A stretch of 64,000 nt of DNA. Origin: Isoetes taiwanensis. Taxonomy: Eukaryota > Streptophyta > Lycopodiopsida > Isoetales > Isoetaceae. Every line of letters starts with the position of its first letter. The stretch's first letter is position 1. Position numbers and translations under genes: made by a program. Positions 1 to 11,374 of the stretch are shown one piece after another. The DNA lies in assembly GCA_021234155.1 (NCBI GenBank), contig JAJEKV010000028.1:10926134-10990133 (forward strand), read 5' to 3'. The notes under the pieces were generated by a model. That model did no database searches and had not been told where the DNA came from. It worked only from the letters and a program-made list of their open reading frames with translations.

Positions 1-2534
1 GGTCAATTTTTGGTCAATATCCCTGGCAGAGAGCTAGATTTTCAAACTCGATGCTGGTGGTCTCTTTTTGAGATCTAATGCTTTTGCCTTCCTCCAAGAT
101 GTTTGCACACAATATTCCCAGGTGCCCTTTGCAAGAAGAGGTCTACTCTTTTAGGATTTTGATTTTTAGAATGGCTGACTGTCACAAAATATGAACAGAA
201 GAGAAAAATGGTTTTGCTGGAAGTTTAAATGCACTTTTTTGCTTTTTTTATGCAATACTTATGCCTGCCATGACTTGCTAATGAACTGATGAATGCTTGA
301 TGATTGCTATTTGAACAATATACAGATTTATGGCTCAATGGCCCTAAGTGCAGGCTCAGATCTATGTCAATCAATCAAGCAAATATTATGACCATCGTAT
401 GCTTCTATTCTAGGTGTCTAAATGCAATGCTTCTACTTCTCTTTTCCTCAGAATGATGTGCAAGGGTAAAATAATGCAAGCAGAATAAATTTTGTCACAA
501 GATCGATAGGAAATACTCATAAGTTTGGCAACAAGGCTTGGATTTTCATTTGAATCAGGTTCACACAGGCAAACAATATCAATCCTAAGCTCTAAGTCTT
601 GGGCACAGGATCGAATAGGTATACAATCAAAGAAATTGCATGAATTCGTCAGTAATTCAAGCAAAATATCAGGACTGGAAGGCAAAATCAAGCTCCCAAT
701 ATGCAAGCCGGTCCTTCTTCAAGGTAATCAATCTCTTTTTCACCTCAAAGCCCTCGAAATTTCTCTGAGCACAAAAGCCCCTTTCTAAATTCCTTTGTTT
801 CGTCTGGTTCTTGGCTAATTCGGATCAATTCTCTCTTTTAGCTTCTGTGATGCATTCTTGGTGTAATACAAGACAATTCGGCCGCTTAGAGTCATAATTA
901 AGTGGTTATTTCGGGCCAATTAGCCGGATCTTGGCGTTATCAGAGTTTTAGGGTTCTTGGCAGTTCAGACGAAATATCCCACAGGCCGAATTTGATCTGG
1001 AAGCTCAAGGTATATAACAAATAATAAATCCAATATTATTAAGAATTAACGTGTAATATCCACGTGGGCCTCGATAGCTCCACTGCCCCACACGCCCGGA
1101 TGTTCCACGTGGCAAGGGGTGATTGGCTAAGGAATCTAGGCTTCCACGGGTATAGGACTTTTTTTTTGCAAAATAGGCTAAGGCACCATTCCCAAGAAAC
1201 TAAATTTGAGGGCCAAAATAAACGATTTTTTTTAATTTTCATTTTTGCAAAAAGGATCTTTTTTGATGCTCTAGAAGATGCTGGAATCTTTTTTTTGCAT
1301 ATGAGCACTTGTAAATTTTGGCCTTAAAAGGTATATATGGAAGGTGATGTGGCATGAGGGCATGATGAGTTGGCAATGTAAGGATGACATGGCAAACAAG
1401 GGTGGTGAAGTGTCAAACAACTTGACTAAGAATATTTTTTCTAGTCAAAACTTGGGATGAGGTGGACATGATGTGTGTGACATGTATATGATGATATAGA
1501 GGTGTTGGTGATGGTGTGGCATGATGATTTGTCTCCCTTATGGATTCAAACATGTAATTTGGAGAACTTTTTGCAACAAATAGAATTTCAATGGGGTGAC
1601 ACATGCATGGTATGAGATGGCAATGTGGATGACATGTATGGTGACTTGGCCTCTTTTTGAATCTTGTCATAGGTCAATTTATGCATCAATGCAAATAATT
1701 TGCATTTTCTAGGCAAATTTTGATTTTGAGTGCTTCCCTTAGGAATTTTTGCATTCTCTCTGAGAGGAAGTTGACGTTTGACCATATGTATGACCAAGTC
1801 AAGCGGAATTTTGTGCTTGAATGATATGGTGATGGCATGGCAAGTGTGTGGAATGTGAATGACATGTAAAGGGGAAGTTTTGACTAGAAAAAATCTTTAA
1901 GGCCAAATTTGACTTGGGAGACGAAATGTAGGCATGGAACTTGAGATCTCATGAGCATTTCTTCATGGCAAAGGGTATGGAGGATGTAGAATGGGAATCA
2001 AAGGGTGTAATTATGCCAAGAACTCAAATGATAGCATCACATACCAAGAACTCTTCAAGGGGTCTTTAAATCTTCAAACTTTGCTTGATTCTCCTCATGT
2101 CTTGCTTGTGTGACCTAAGTCAAATGTCCTCACCTTGCTCTTCAAGTCTTCAAAGTGTGCAAATATGAATTCTCCTTGTGTCTCTAATTCAAATCAAAGT
2201 GTGAGCATAAGAATGTGAAATGTGCCTTGCTCTTCCACGCTGCCATAGCATGGCAGCAATGGGTTAGGTGAGGAAGAAAGTTCTATTGGAGCAAGGTTGC
2301 TTCCTGGGTTTGCTATGCCTTATCCAAACTCTAATGACCCTTGCATCCCGCTGCATCAGAACCCAGGCTTACCTATACATGTGAATCCAGAGGCTGATGC
2401 CTGTGTTGGTGAAATTGGAGAGATGCTGAACGTAGACGATTTATCTAGGAGGTTGTCTGCTTTTGTTGGCCAGTTGTGTGAGGCTATGGGCAATATGAAT
2501 TGCTGCCTTGATCTCCCCCTGATGTACATGGATG
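1..2534. other. AT-rich stretch without recognisable gene
   Basis: No coding region with recognisable similarity or sustained codon structure is visible; open frames are under 110 codons and overlap one another. Between about 1325 and 1870 variants of a GATGACATGG/GGCATG phrase recur at irregular spacing, which gives that part a degenerate minisatellite character. An open frame entering the microsatellite at 2535 is not supported as a gene. Confidence 0.6.

Positions 2535-2615
<81 letters not shown>
2535..2615. repeat. (TTG)n microsatellite, about 27 units
   Basis: An uninterrupted TTG/GTT trinucleotide tract. In one plus frame it encodes poly-leucine and on the minus strand poly-threonine, which explains the long open frames that run through it on both strands. 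Confidence 0.98.
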
Positions 2616-3454
2616 GAATGTGAACCGTGAATGGCCTGTTCTATGATATGGTTTATGATTCCGAAGGTCTATTATGGTTTGGCAACATTTTGAATGTGAC
2701 ATTAATGTCTTGGGAAAGATGCTGTTCAGGATGAAAATGGAGATGGAATGTAGATCTCGTGCAATTGTTTCGTGCATTTGCAGGTGAGAATATGGACCTC
2801 TGGAGCATCGAGCAAGAAAGCCAGGTATGATTTCAATTTTAAAGCTTGCTGGCAATACTTTGGCTCGGTCCCCAAGGAGCTTATTCTTGTACATAGCTTT
2901 GTGCAGAATAAGGTGTTAAATAACAATTGATTCCAATTCTATAAAATAACGTGCTACTATGTTTCTGTTTGCATTCATATTTGTTTGAATTTGTAGTGTA
3001 TGAGGAATGTGGATGGAATTCTATTAGGTAAGGGTATCCATCATGTATTCATGTGTTAAATTAGATGGACCATTGTGTATTCATAAGATAAATTTATTTT
3101 TATGGCGTATTTTAATACTGTTGGTATTCCAAATTTAGGGTTTCCATCATAATGGCTAGGATTTAGTTTCACATGGAATATTCCAGTTTGGTCCTAGCAC
3201 GAAGGGCCAGGATTTAGCTACAAGATGGATTTAGCCATAAGATGGATAAAGAAGTTCTTCAAACCACCCGTGAATCAAAGCTCATAAAAACATCTAGCAT
3301 TGAAAGTCAAAACCATAATATGCAATGTATCAACACAATCACATTAAATTATAGCAGTCACATGTAATATTTACGTAAAGATATTTATGGAGTAGGTTTT
3401 AGAATCATACACGTCTCCCCATATATCATAATCTACAATTTTTGTTGATGTTAA
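2616..3454. other. Non-coding AT-rich stretch
   Basis: I see no gene, RNA gene or complete mobile element here. Stop codons are frequent in all frames. Confidence 0.6.
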
Positions 3455-4135
3455 ACAAATTAATATTTATATTTTGTCTAGTTAAACCTCATAGATTGCA
3501 ATCTAGGAGTATGAGATCATTGCAATATAAAAACTATAAAAGAAGAAGTTGCACGTATGTCAATGTGATATATGCAAGTTTCTAATAATTTAAGCTCTGA
3601 GAAAATGTTGCCATCTCAAGAGAAGAATGCACCATTTATCATGATGGAATATACTGTTTATGAAAGCTTAGTATTTGTGTAGTTGCTAGTAGTCTACATC
3701 ATTTATATATGTGACAAAACATCGAGTTCTAAAATTAAGATTCTTGCTCACTGGTTTATCTAAGAACCGTGAGGGCACATCTGGCTCAATGCAATATTGT
3801 TTGATGTGTTTGTAGCTATTTATATGTCGCAAATTAGTTTTTATATTTTATCTAGTTAACCTCATAGATTGTAATCTAGAAGTATGAGGTCCTTGCACGT
3901 ATGTCAATGTAATACATGCAAGCTTCTAATAACCCAAGCTTCGAGAAAACATTGCCATGCTCAAGGGAAGAATGCACTATTATCATGATGGCATATAATG
4001 TTTATGAAGGTGTAGTACTTGGCAAGTGGCTAACCGTCTACATCATTTATATATGACAAAACATCGAGTTTTAAAATTAACATTTGGCTCTATGCAATAT
4101 TGTTTGATGTCTTTGTAACTATTCATATGTCGCCA
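3455..4135. repeat. Two-copy imperfect tandem repeat (~375 + ~305 bp)
   Basis: The first copy (about 3455-3830) and the second (about 3831-4135) share the same order of landmarks: a TAGTTAAACCTCATAGATTG-like phrase, GCACGTATGTCAATGT, a run ending in ATCATGATGG, TACATCATTTATATATG and ACAAAACATCGAGTT. Each ends in TATATGTCGC or CATATGTCGC. Internal indels account for the length difference. No coding potential is seen. Confidence 0.85.
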
Positions 4136-4559
4136 TATAAGGTCCTCAAATGCATTATATTTAGAAAAACTTGCTCAATGTTCGAATAAAGATGTCATCA
4201 GTTGTAAATACATTTACATTATAGACCTAGGGTGACGTCAAACAAAATATTAATCGCTCAAATTTGTTTTTGGGAAGGAAGGAAGGAAGGAAGGTATTTT
4301 TATCGTCCACGGAAACCAATTGGTCTATGGGACCCAATACAAAAGCGCAGCAAGCGGATTACTACCCGGATTAAAAAACCCCCGCCCCGAAGGGTTTTCG
4401 AGGGAAAAACCGTGGCAGCAATCAGTCTGCTGACAAACTGTTCCAATATATAAAATGCAAAAACACACAAATATATACACTCATGCACCGCACCCGTAGT
4501 GCCCGATCGTGAGCGGCCAGGCGGGGCAAAGGTGAGCTCAGAGATCCAATTACCTCCCG
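4136..4559. other. Spacer with short (GGAA)n tract
   Basis: Non-coding; contains four to five GGAA units near 4275-4293. It borders the LINE-like relic to its right and may include that element's 3' untranslated part, but no poly(A) or target duplication could be seen. Confidence 0.5.
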
Positions 4560-6420
4560 AATGTACGACCCCGAGCACGCATCGACGGTGTGTTCATCGG
4601 CAAATGTAGGGGCAAGTCCGTCGTACTAAGGGGCGTATCCGCCCGAATCTGGACCGAATCTTTGCCGGGCAACTCGAAAGTGTGAGACTCATCCTCAATG
4701 GCACCCGCTTTGACAAAGACCGCCGAGTCTGCCCCGGGGCTCCCCAATCCACCCAGATCTCGATCGAGCGCGAAGATGGTGGGCACCGTCGGGCGAATGG
4801 AGGCAATGAGTCCGCGCTTTTTCGGGGGCAACCGGGAACGCAGTAGAGTTGCGGGCCCCCGCTAACACGGGGTTGATGTGCTCCTTGTAATGGGCCGTTT
4901 GACCTGCTCTAAAGCGCCGGGGTCCCGAGCTTGCCAAGGAAGCAAGCGTCCGTGTACTCCTCGCAGTTGTCGCGGTCGGCATGTGTCCACCAGACGCGAC
5001 TGTTCTGCCCGACGTTTCATCGGCAAAACCGGATCTCTCTTACCCTCCAACGAGGCCTCGAGCGTGCCGGGCCCATTGCCACGGGCGTAAACCCAAAAGC
5101 GGAGCTGAGCATCACCCATATTAACCACTTTTTCAAAATAGACGATGTGTCTATCAAGGGCTGCCACCAAAAGCGACAAGAATCGGTTTCATGCAGCGAG
5201 AATCCCGATAGGGGTGAAGGTTTCACCTCAAGTGCCGGTGCCAAAATGCCTCTCGCGACTGCTCCAAGTCATTCCAGTCGCCAAAGAGCGATGGGCCCCA
5301 AACCTCGACCGTCTGAAGGACGGGCTCGACCCGGTGCAAACAGATGTGGTGATGGCCCCAATCATAGAGCTCTGCCGGTGGATTTGTTGTTACGCATGGC
5401 ATAAAGCGCTTTCCGGCCTGTTGTCATCCGCAGCGGATGGGCGCCTCCGACAGAGCGAGGAGGGGAACTCCACCCTAGGTACTTGTAGGTGGGCGTGACC
5501 TCCACAGTCGTGTCCCCGATATGTGAGTGCGGGGAGGTTTGGGGTGGCGTGAAGAGGATATGAGAACCACCCACGGTCTTGGCCGATTCCGCCGCATCTC
5601 TGTAGCCCCGAGAATGTGTCTAGGGCATCCAGATGAGACTGCATAGCTTCTGGGGTGTGGGCCAGAAGGTCAACATCGTCCACATAGATGAGCTAGCGGA
5701 TGACCCTGGTGCAAAAGTCGTATGCCACCCCCATGCCGAAAGCCGGGGCTCTAAGCGATCAATGTAGAGGCCAAAAGTGTTGGTGAGAGGGGGCAGCCCT
5801 GGGACCCGATACTCTTGGGGTGAATGCTTGGCCCGTCGGTGCATCCTGCCAAAACAACTCTCATACAGATATGGCATTACGCACATGCGTGCGTGCAGAG
5901 TTACGCAGCTTCTAGCCCATAGCTTTTCCCCGGGGCCGGTATCAAAAGCCTTCAGCTGGCCCACAAAGCGACAATACAAGTCCTGCCGATGGTTCCGGCT
6001 GTCTTCAATCAGTGCCCGCAGTGTAAAGATATGGTCAATCGTTGAGTGGCGGGGTCTAAAGCCTGCTTGTGTGAGGGCTCGCACATCTGGCCGCCCGCCT
6101 GTGGGTCAACTGCTTTGCTCAAGAATGCCGACCAACAGGTTTGGCAAATCTTGGAAGCTGACCATGATCGTCCGGTAATTGGCCGGACAGTGTGGGTCGC
6201 CCGCCTTGTGAATGGGGACAACCCTGCTTGTGGTCCATTGTCGGGGGAAACCTTCCTGCAATGCTCTGTTGAACAGGGTAGTGAGGATCGGCACCAGCGG
6301 CTGCCCTGCCCATTTGAGTAACTCAGCCTGCATACCATCGAGGTCAGCTGCCTTCCCATTAGCCAGCCGTTGCAGGCCCTCCACAACATCCTCCTCCGCG
6401 AGAACCAATGGGGGGCCATC
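4560..6420 (-). pseudogene. Degenerate LINE-type reverse transcriptase
   Basis: Read on the minus strand, consecutive frames carry blocks of a non-LTR reverse transcriptase in the right order. 6408-6106 has NGKAADLDGMQAELLKW, then VVPIHKAGDP and PANYRTI. 6084-5620 has AGFRPRHSTIDHIFTLR, with the FVxxxKAFDT catalytic block changed to FVGQLKAFDT, and a PLTNTFGLYIDRLE block. Near 5685 a YVDDVDLLAHTPEAMQSHLD block holds the xxDD active-site motif. 5574-5362 has the downstream VTPTYKYLG block. Frames change at least four times and the endonuclease domain is absent, so it is a dead 5'-truncated copy. The downstream part (5179-4560) is GC-rich like the RT but I cannot assign its motifs. Family level: resembles LINE reverse transcriptases of lycophyte/fern genomes; no clade is claimed. 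Confidence 0.85.
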
Positions 6421-7559
6421 CTGTGGGGGTATGGGCGTACGCGTCCCGGGGAGGGGTGCGCTTTGTGCATTGGGCTTTTATATATTTGTAATTTACTTTT
6501 GGATTGTCCCATTTGATGGCAATTTGTTAGGTGCAGTAGTTAACTTTTGGCATCTTCTAGTATATTCATATCGACATATCTGAATATTTGATGGTCGTAT
6601 ATTTGCATGTGCCTCGCAAGGCAAAGGGTTGCACGCTGATGTTGACGTTCACGAGCACGTGAACTGCAAAAGCACACAGCAAAGCACGAAGAGCACACGA
6701 CAAAGTACTAGTAGCTCAACTCTGAGCTACAAGCATTGACGACAAGCATAGGCGCTATAGCTACCACCCACACTAAACTACCTTGGATGTGCTCGGCACG
6801 CCCAGTATGCCAGCCAATAGCTAGTGCACAAAACCAAGGACAACCAGGTCCTAGTTCAGGTAGCCTTATAGATCCTAAGATCACTTAACTAAGGATCCTA
6901 ACCATGTATGTTTAGGTAGATAGATTAGATATTATTTAGTATTTCAGTTCTTCGATGATGATGTTCTATTTTATATGCACTCCTGTGTATCGGGAAGGGG
7001 GGTAGAGATCCTGAAAGCTTCAGTAGTAGATGTATCTAGATAGCCCCATTAATTCCCAATTCATGCGGCCTGTGCATAAGAGCCCGCCTAGTTGTGAGTG
7101 GGGGGGCTAGACCGGTGGAATAAGGAGGACTTGTCCCATTACAGACTGATCCCTTTGGTGTGTAAAGCCTACCAGGGATCTTAGCGGACTAGGCTTAATG
7201 GTTTGCCACTGCGCGTGGGCAAGGCATGAGCTCGACACCTATTGGGTGATGCAACGCCTTCAATGAGGTTCAGTCGAAGACGGGCAGTGGCCCTCTAGCC
7301 GTCTGTGATGGCATGCATGCCTCTAGAGGGAGTGATCCCCTTCCTGCCTCATCGGGATGGGGAGACGAAACCCAGTAGTAGCCCCCTTGGCTATGCACCC
7401 GGTAGGCTACAGTCTAGTCCCAAGACTCTTCAACCTATTCTGCAAAGTGTGCACAGGAGGGACGGATGGAGAGGACTTCTCAATAGCCATGTTCCTATGC
7501 CAGCCCAATCCACTCTCATAAATTCTGTCTTACCATGAAGTCTGAGCCTTGGGTAGGAT
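6421..7559. other. Non-coding stretch between LINE relic and GT-rich DNA
   Basis: No gene recognised. GC content is higher between 7050 and 7500 than to its left, and a short frame there is not supported by any motif; it may be another eroded retroelement piece. Confidence 0.5.
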
Positions 7560-8262
7560 CTCCCATGAGATGATGATGTTGTTGATATGCTTATACATGT
7601 ATGCTATGGTGTAACCACCCTTCGAGGTGGCTCTATTTGCATTTGATGTCATGTGCTTATGTTCATTTATGCTTCCGCAGCTAGGACGTTCCCGAGGAAA
7701 GACAGGACAAATGACCTGTCTATTCTTCCTCGTCGATCCCTTGCTAAAGAATTGTGTCAGGTGGACGGCCTCTGTCAGCTTGGCTGCCAGGGAGATGAAC
7801 TCCGCCTTCCAATACGATGGGAGCATCGTAGACGAAGTAGGGGAGATCACAGCTGTATTGTCATGTTGTGCCTCTGTGATGTCATCTATGCATGTGTTCT
7901 GTGCTACTGTGGACGTTTCGTGCAATGGCTGCCACAATGATAGATGAGGTATGTGTGTTCTGGTGAGTGGTGAGTTGTTGGCATGTTGTTTGTGGTCTAG
8001 TGATGAGAATGATGCTAGCATTTGTGATGTGATGTGTCTCTGTCGTGGTGGAGTGGAGTGTTGTGCTGCCAATGGTGGTAATAGTGCTGCTACATTGTGG
8101 TGCGTGGCAGTAGTAGCAAATGAGGTATGGTGTACCAATGTATAGGTTATTATGCTGCCAATAATAGTGATAGTGCAAACTATGTTGTGTGGTGTATGCA
8201 GCGTGTTGTGTGGTGTGTACTGTGTTGTGTAGTGTGTGGTGTAGGCTGCCAATAGTTGTGAT
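7560..8262. repeat. TGTG/GTTGTGTGG-rich low-complexity DNA
   Basis: From about 7900 the plus strand is built of irregular TGTTGTGTGGTGTG-like phrases with an interspersed GCTGCCAATAGTGGTGATAG phrase. The same phrases resume at 16574, directly beyond the gypsy element, so the element split a pre-existing repetitive tract. The long minus-strand Thr/His-rich open frames here are by-products of the low complexity. Confidence 0.8.
8258..8262. repeat. Target-site duplication GTGAT (left)
   Basis: Five bases GTGAT directly before the left LTR; the same five bases follow the right LTR at 16569-16573. This fixes the outer limits of the gypsy element. Confidence 0.88.
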
Positions 8263-8488
8263 TGTCATGAACCTACGCGAAAAAAAGGAAAATACGTGGA
8301 AAATATGCAAGAAATATAGAAAAAATACGCCAAGATTGGCAAAGAATCTGATATATGAACAGGAATCAAGAGTACAATGGCTCGAAGACAAGCAAAAACA
8401 CGAGACAGATGACTAGAAGGCTCAAGAATGACGTTGAACTGGAATGATTCGACAAGAAGGGGGTGTCTCCTTATATATCTAGGCCAAC
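8263..8488 (-). repeat. Gypsy 3' LTR, distal piece
   Basis: Starts TGTCATGAACC and matches 16063-16285 of the intact right LTR (GGAAAATACGTGGAAAATA, GAATCAAGAGTACAATGG, CTCCTTATATATCTAGG). It breaks off after CTAGGCCAAC, where the nested element begins; the rest of the LTR resumes at 11082. Confidence 0.9.
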
Positions 8489-8845
8489 TGTAAGGTAAGG
8501 GAAATCCCCGTTTTAGATCTGTAACACCTTTTTAGAATAGGAACCGATCTGGAGAATGAGAAAAACTGGAAGCGTTCGCTAGTGGTAGACAGCTTAGTCG
8601 CCCAAGCCTGCTGTAAGATTGCTGATAATCTGTTGATTGAGTGTTCCTGTGAATCCAAGAGAGGCTATCCAGTTGGTTGGCAGACTCTCAGAATTGGGAA
8701 GGATTTGAGCCCAGACTTGCTGTGTTTGCAAATCAGAGCCCGGTTGGGTGGAAAAGTTGTGCCGGAAGAACTTGATCTGGAGTTCTAGATCATTTTGACT
8801 AACCGTGCTTGACAGTTTTGCAGGCAGAAAAGACCGTTTGTATCA
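8489..8845 (+). repeat. 5' LTR of nested element
   Basis: About 350 bases nearly identical to 10728-11081, including GTAACACCTTTTTAGAATAGG and the TTTGTATCA end. It begins TGTAAGGTAAGG; the right-hand copy has a much longer upstream portion, so this LTR probably carries an internal deletion. Confidence 0.85.
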
Positions 8846-8847
8846 AT

Positions 8848-8859
8848 TGGTATCAGAGC
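8848..8859 (+). promoter_or_regulatory. Primer-binding site (initiator tRNA-Met)
   Basis: TGGTATCAGAGC two bases after the LTR end, the usual minus-strand primer site of plant LTR retrotransposons. Confidence 0.92.
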
Positions 8860-8878
8860 TGTAACATCCTAAGATTCT

Positions 8879-10084
8879 GTGAAATGGCCCAGAACAAATT
8901 TAATGTCCTCAGAGCTCAAGATAATCGACTATGAATCCGCCGCTGCAGCATTGCATCTGATTGGCATGCCTACATCTGCTAGTTTTGAGGAAAATCAAAG
9001 GAAACTTGAATATGTAGCAATTATGTATGGGTATTTGCCAGACATATCCCAACAGCCTCCTTTGCCTGCAAGCACGCCACCAGTTACTCCACCACCACCT
9101 GATGTCTTCAATGACAGAACCGGTCGAATTAAATGGTTGGAGAAGGTAGAAGGAATGCCGTCATATGCAGGAGATAAACGGAGTCCACCAGTAGTTTTAG
9201 GATTCCTGGCCAGTTGGAAAAGTTTCTTTGAAAGAGTTAAGGCTACGAAGGAGCAAAAATTGACAAGCCATGGACAAATATTTAACCGATGTAGCCAGAA
9301 TATGGTGGCAAGAACGGAAGAAATTGTTACCTCAGATAAAAACCTGGGCCGCTTTTAGAAAAACATTCGAGTCGCACAACTTGCATGCAAATTATTATCC
9401 AGATCTTAAAAGACAGTGGGATATTTTTAAGCAAGGGGAACATGAATCGGTACATCATTTTTACTCCAAGTTCTCCTACTTAGCGGTACAGATGGGAGAA
9501 TTACAGCCAGGAGGACTATCTGAAAGTGAAGTGACGCAAAAATTTGTAGTTGGACTACGAGATCCATTATATACAGAGCTATGTTTTGCAGAACCATCGA
9601 CTATTGATGAAGCGGTGCGAAAGGCTGAAGCTGCAGAGATGAAACTCAATCCCAGTATAATGCGGTATGATATCTGGGAGGGGTATCCTCAGGAGAAGAA
9701 TTTTAAGCCAGATAATGGCAAGGTATCTGAAAGAGAGAATAAGAGGTATCGAGTAAGTGCCTTGCTTGGCAATGATGAAACCCGAACGAAGGGAAGCAAT
9801 GGAGAACGCGGGATAGCCAAAGCACCGGCAAAAGCACCCCCGGGAGGATGTTTTATATGCGGAGGTCCTCATTATAAGAATCAATGCCCAAAAGTTATAT
9901 CCAAAGTAGATTCTGAGCAAGCAAAGAAGGATACTCAAACAAAAGCCCGAACATCTGCGTAGGTTGCCCATGTTCGTGTTGTAGAAGAAGTTCCTGAAAG
10001 TTCCCACGCTAAGTTTGACAAAGAAAAGGCGGAAGCCTATGAAAGAAGTCGGCTTCAAATCGGCTATCTGGGTAAAGATAAGTA
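8879..10084 (+). pseudogene. Gag polyprotein of nested element, frameshifted
   Basis: Structural (capsid/nucleocapsid) protein of the nested element. The first block, to about 9260, carries the N-terminal region with a Pro-rich stretch (near 9060-9100) and SWKSFFERVK. The capsid part continues in another frame from about 9270 with DVARIWWQERK, a retrotrans-gag signature, then VHHFYSKFSYL and FVVGLRDPLYTEL. A zinc knuckle CFICGGPHYKNQCPK (CX2CX3HX4C) lies near 9850-9895. A TAG at about 9960 interrupts the frame, which otherwise goes on to a stop at about 10084 with a charged tail. One frameshift near 9265, one internal stop and the lack of a good N-terminal ATG in frame (ATG 8884 is in a different, quickly closed frame) make this copy inactive. 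Confidence 0.82.
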
Positions 10085-10204
10085 GAGTAAAACGTCTGTG
10101 TAGACATGTGTTTGTTGAATGGTTTGAGCATTGTATTCGTTTGAATTGAGATAATGAAAGTTTTTTTCAAATGAATGTTGCTCTAGAGTTTAGGAGGGGG
10201 CAAC

Positions 10205-11081
10205 TGTGACTGCAGCATAGAAGCCAGATCCTTAGAATTGTAAGGCAGATGGTAAGTTTACCAGCCTAGAAGAAATCCTTTCAAAGCAGATAGTCAGGCG
10301 ACTAGCTTGGAAAGAAAGGTAGTTATTCCAGCAAAGCGGATAGTCAGTTGACTAGCTTTGGGAAAGATTGTTACTTCCCTAAGGCAGATGATCGAGGACG
10401 ATCCGACTTGGAAAGGGAGGGAATTGATACGGCACTAGCTTGGGGGCGTGGCTCAGAGAAAGGATTTGTAGAGACAAACACAGAGGTAAGGGCTTTTTAT
10501 TTGATTGAATGTTTAACCTTAGGAGTTTTAAATTATAACTTATAAACCATTGAAATGTTAAAGGCTATAATAAAGGAATTATTGAAACCTTAAAAAACTA
10601 GTAAGAACGAAACTGTTACAAAATTAAATACAAAGTAGAAAAAGCAAAAGAACGGCTGCCCAAAAATAGCTCCTGGGGCCAATGTAGCTGGCCGGATGGC
10701 AGAGAAGGGTGCCTGATTTGTGCCAAAAGGTAAGGGAAACCCCTGATTTAGATCTGTAACACCTTTTTAGAATAGGAACCGATCTGGAGAATTAGAAAAA
10801 ACTGGAAGTGTTCGCTAGTGGTAGACAACTTAGTCGCCCAAGCCTGCTGTAAGATTGCTGATAATCTGTTGATTGAGTGTTCCTGTGAATCCCAGAGAGG
10901 CTATCCAGTTGGTTGGCAGACTCTCAGAATTGGGAAGGATTTGAGCCCAGACTTGCCGTGTTTGCAAATCAGAGCTCGGTTGGGTGGAAAAGTTGTGCCG
11001 GAAGAACTTGATCTGGAGTTCTAGATCATTTTGACTAACCGTGCTTGACAGTTTTGCAGGCAGAAAAGACCGTTTGTATCA
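10205..11081 (+). repeat. 3' LTR of nested element
   Basis: Begins TGTGACTGCAGC directly after the polypurine tract and ends TTTGTATCA. Its upstream part has three imperfect ~45-base repeats (about 10270-10425) of the type AAGCAGATAGTCAGGCGACTAG...TTGGAAAG; such U3 repeats often serve as transcription enhancers. Only the last ~355 bases have a counterpart in the left LTR. Confidence 0.75.
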
Positions 11082-11361
11082 CACAGCACTCCAATGGATG
11101 AGATCATGCCAAGTGTCATGTATGTGTGTAGGTTCTAGACTAGAACCTCCTAAAGATAGCCCCGCATATGAGAAAGACATGAGGAAATATCTTTAACAAA
11201 TATTGATAGCGTACTTGGCAAAAGGTGTGTGACTCATAACTAGAAGGTTGCGAGTTCAAACCCTGTTTTGTGTAACTACCATTTTGCATCCGTGTGATGA
11301 CCATCTTTTATACATACGAGTATAATGTTCGTATGATACGAATATCTGTATGGTCATCACA
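11082..11361 (-). repeat. Gypsy 3' LTR, proximal piece
   Basis: Resumes the LTR split at 8488. It matches 16285-16568 (CACTCCAATKGATGAGATCATG, ACATACGAGTATAATRTTCGTA, ACGAATATCYGTATGG). On the minus strand this is the start of the 3' LTR, TGTGATGACC, next to the polypurine tract. Confidence 0.9.
11204..11275 (+). other. tRNA-Met-like segment inside LTR
   Basis: Carries an A-box-like TAGCGTACTTGGC, an anticodon-arm-like GACTCATAAC around CAT, and a B-box-like GAGTTCAAACCC in tRNA order. The equivalent part of the right LTR (16420-16492) retains TAGCGCACTTGGC and GTGTTCAAATCC but its anticodon region has drifted. It is not a functional tRNA gene (stems do not close fully). A tRNA-derived piece was probably already in the LTR of the parental element. 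Confidence 0.5.
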
Positions 11362-11374
11362 CCATCCCCCTTCT
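11362..11374 (-). promoter_or_regulatory. Polypurine tract of gypsy element
   Basis: On the minus strand AGAAGGGGGATGG abuts the 3' LTR start; it is the expected plus-strand DNA primer site. Confidence 0.85.

Larger units (their letters stand above)
8489..11081 (+). mobile_element. Nested gag-only LTR retrotransposon (TR-GAG-like)
   Basis: A plus-strand element inserted into the gypsy LTR. The left LTR (8489-8845) ends TTTGTATCA and is followed at 8848-8859 by TGGTATCAGAGC, the standard primer-binding site complementary to plant initiator tRNA-Met. A gag frame follows, then a polypurine tract GGAGGGGG (10193-10200), then a right LTR ending in the same TTTGTATCA at 11081. No protease, RT or integrase is present. 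The right LTR most likely runs 10205-11081 (starting TGTGAC straight after the polypurine tract); the left LTR then lacks about 515 internal bases. If only the shared part is counted, the right LTR is 10721-11081. The flanking bases (CCAAC / CACAG) are not a clean duplication. The layout fits the non-autonomous TR-GAG class, which needs enzymes from a partner element. Confidence 0.85.

Noticed and set aside
2297-2617. 106-codon ORF ending in poly-leucine
   Set aside because: The second half is the (TTG)n microsatellite; the first half has no recognisable motif and no sign of selection.
4878-5498. Plus-strand ORFs opposite the LINE
   Set aside because: GC-rich shadows of the minus-strand reverse transcriptase; no motifs of their own.
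7530-8391. Thr/His-rich minus-strand ORFs of 169-240 codons
   Set aside because: They cross from low-complexity DNA into the LTR of the gypsy element, so they are not a gene.
11204-11275. tRNA-Met gene
   Set aside because: Boxes are present but acceptor and D stems do not pair, and the segment is inside an LTR that is present twice.
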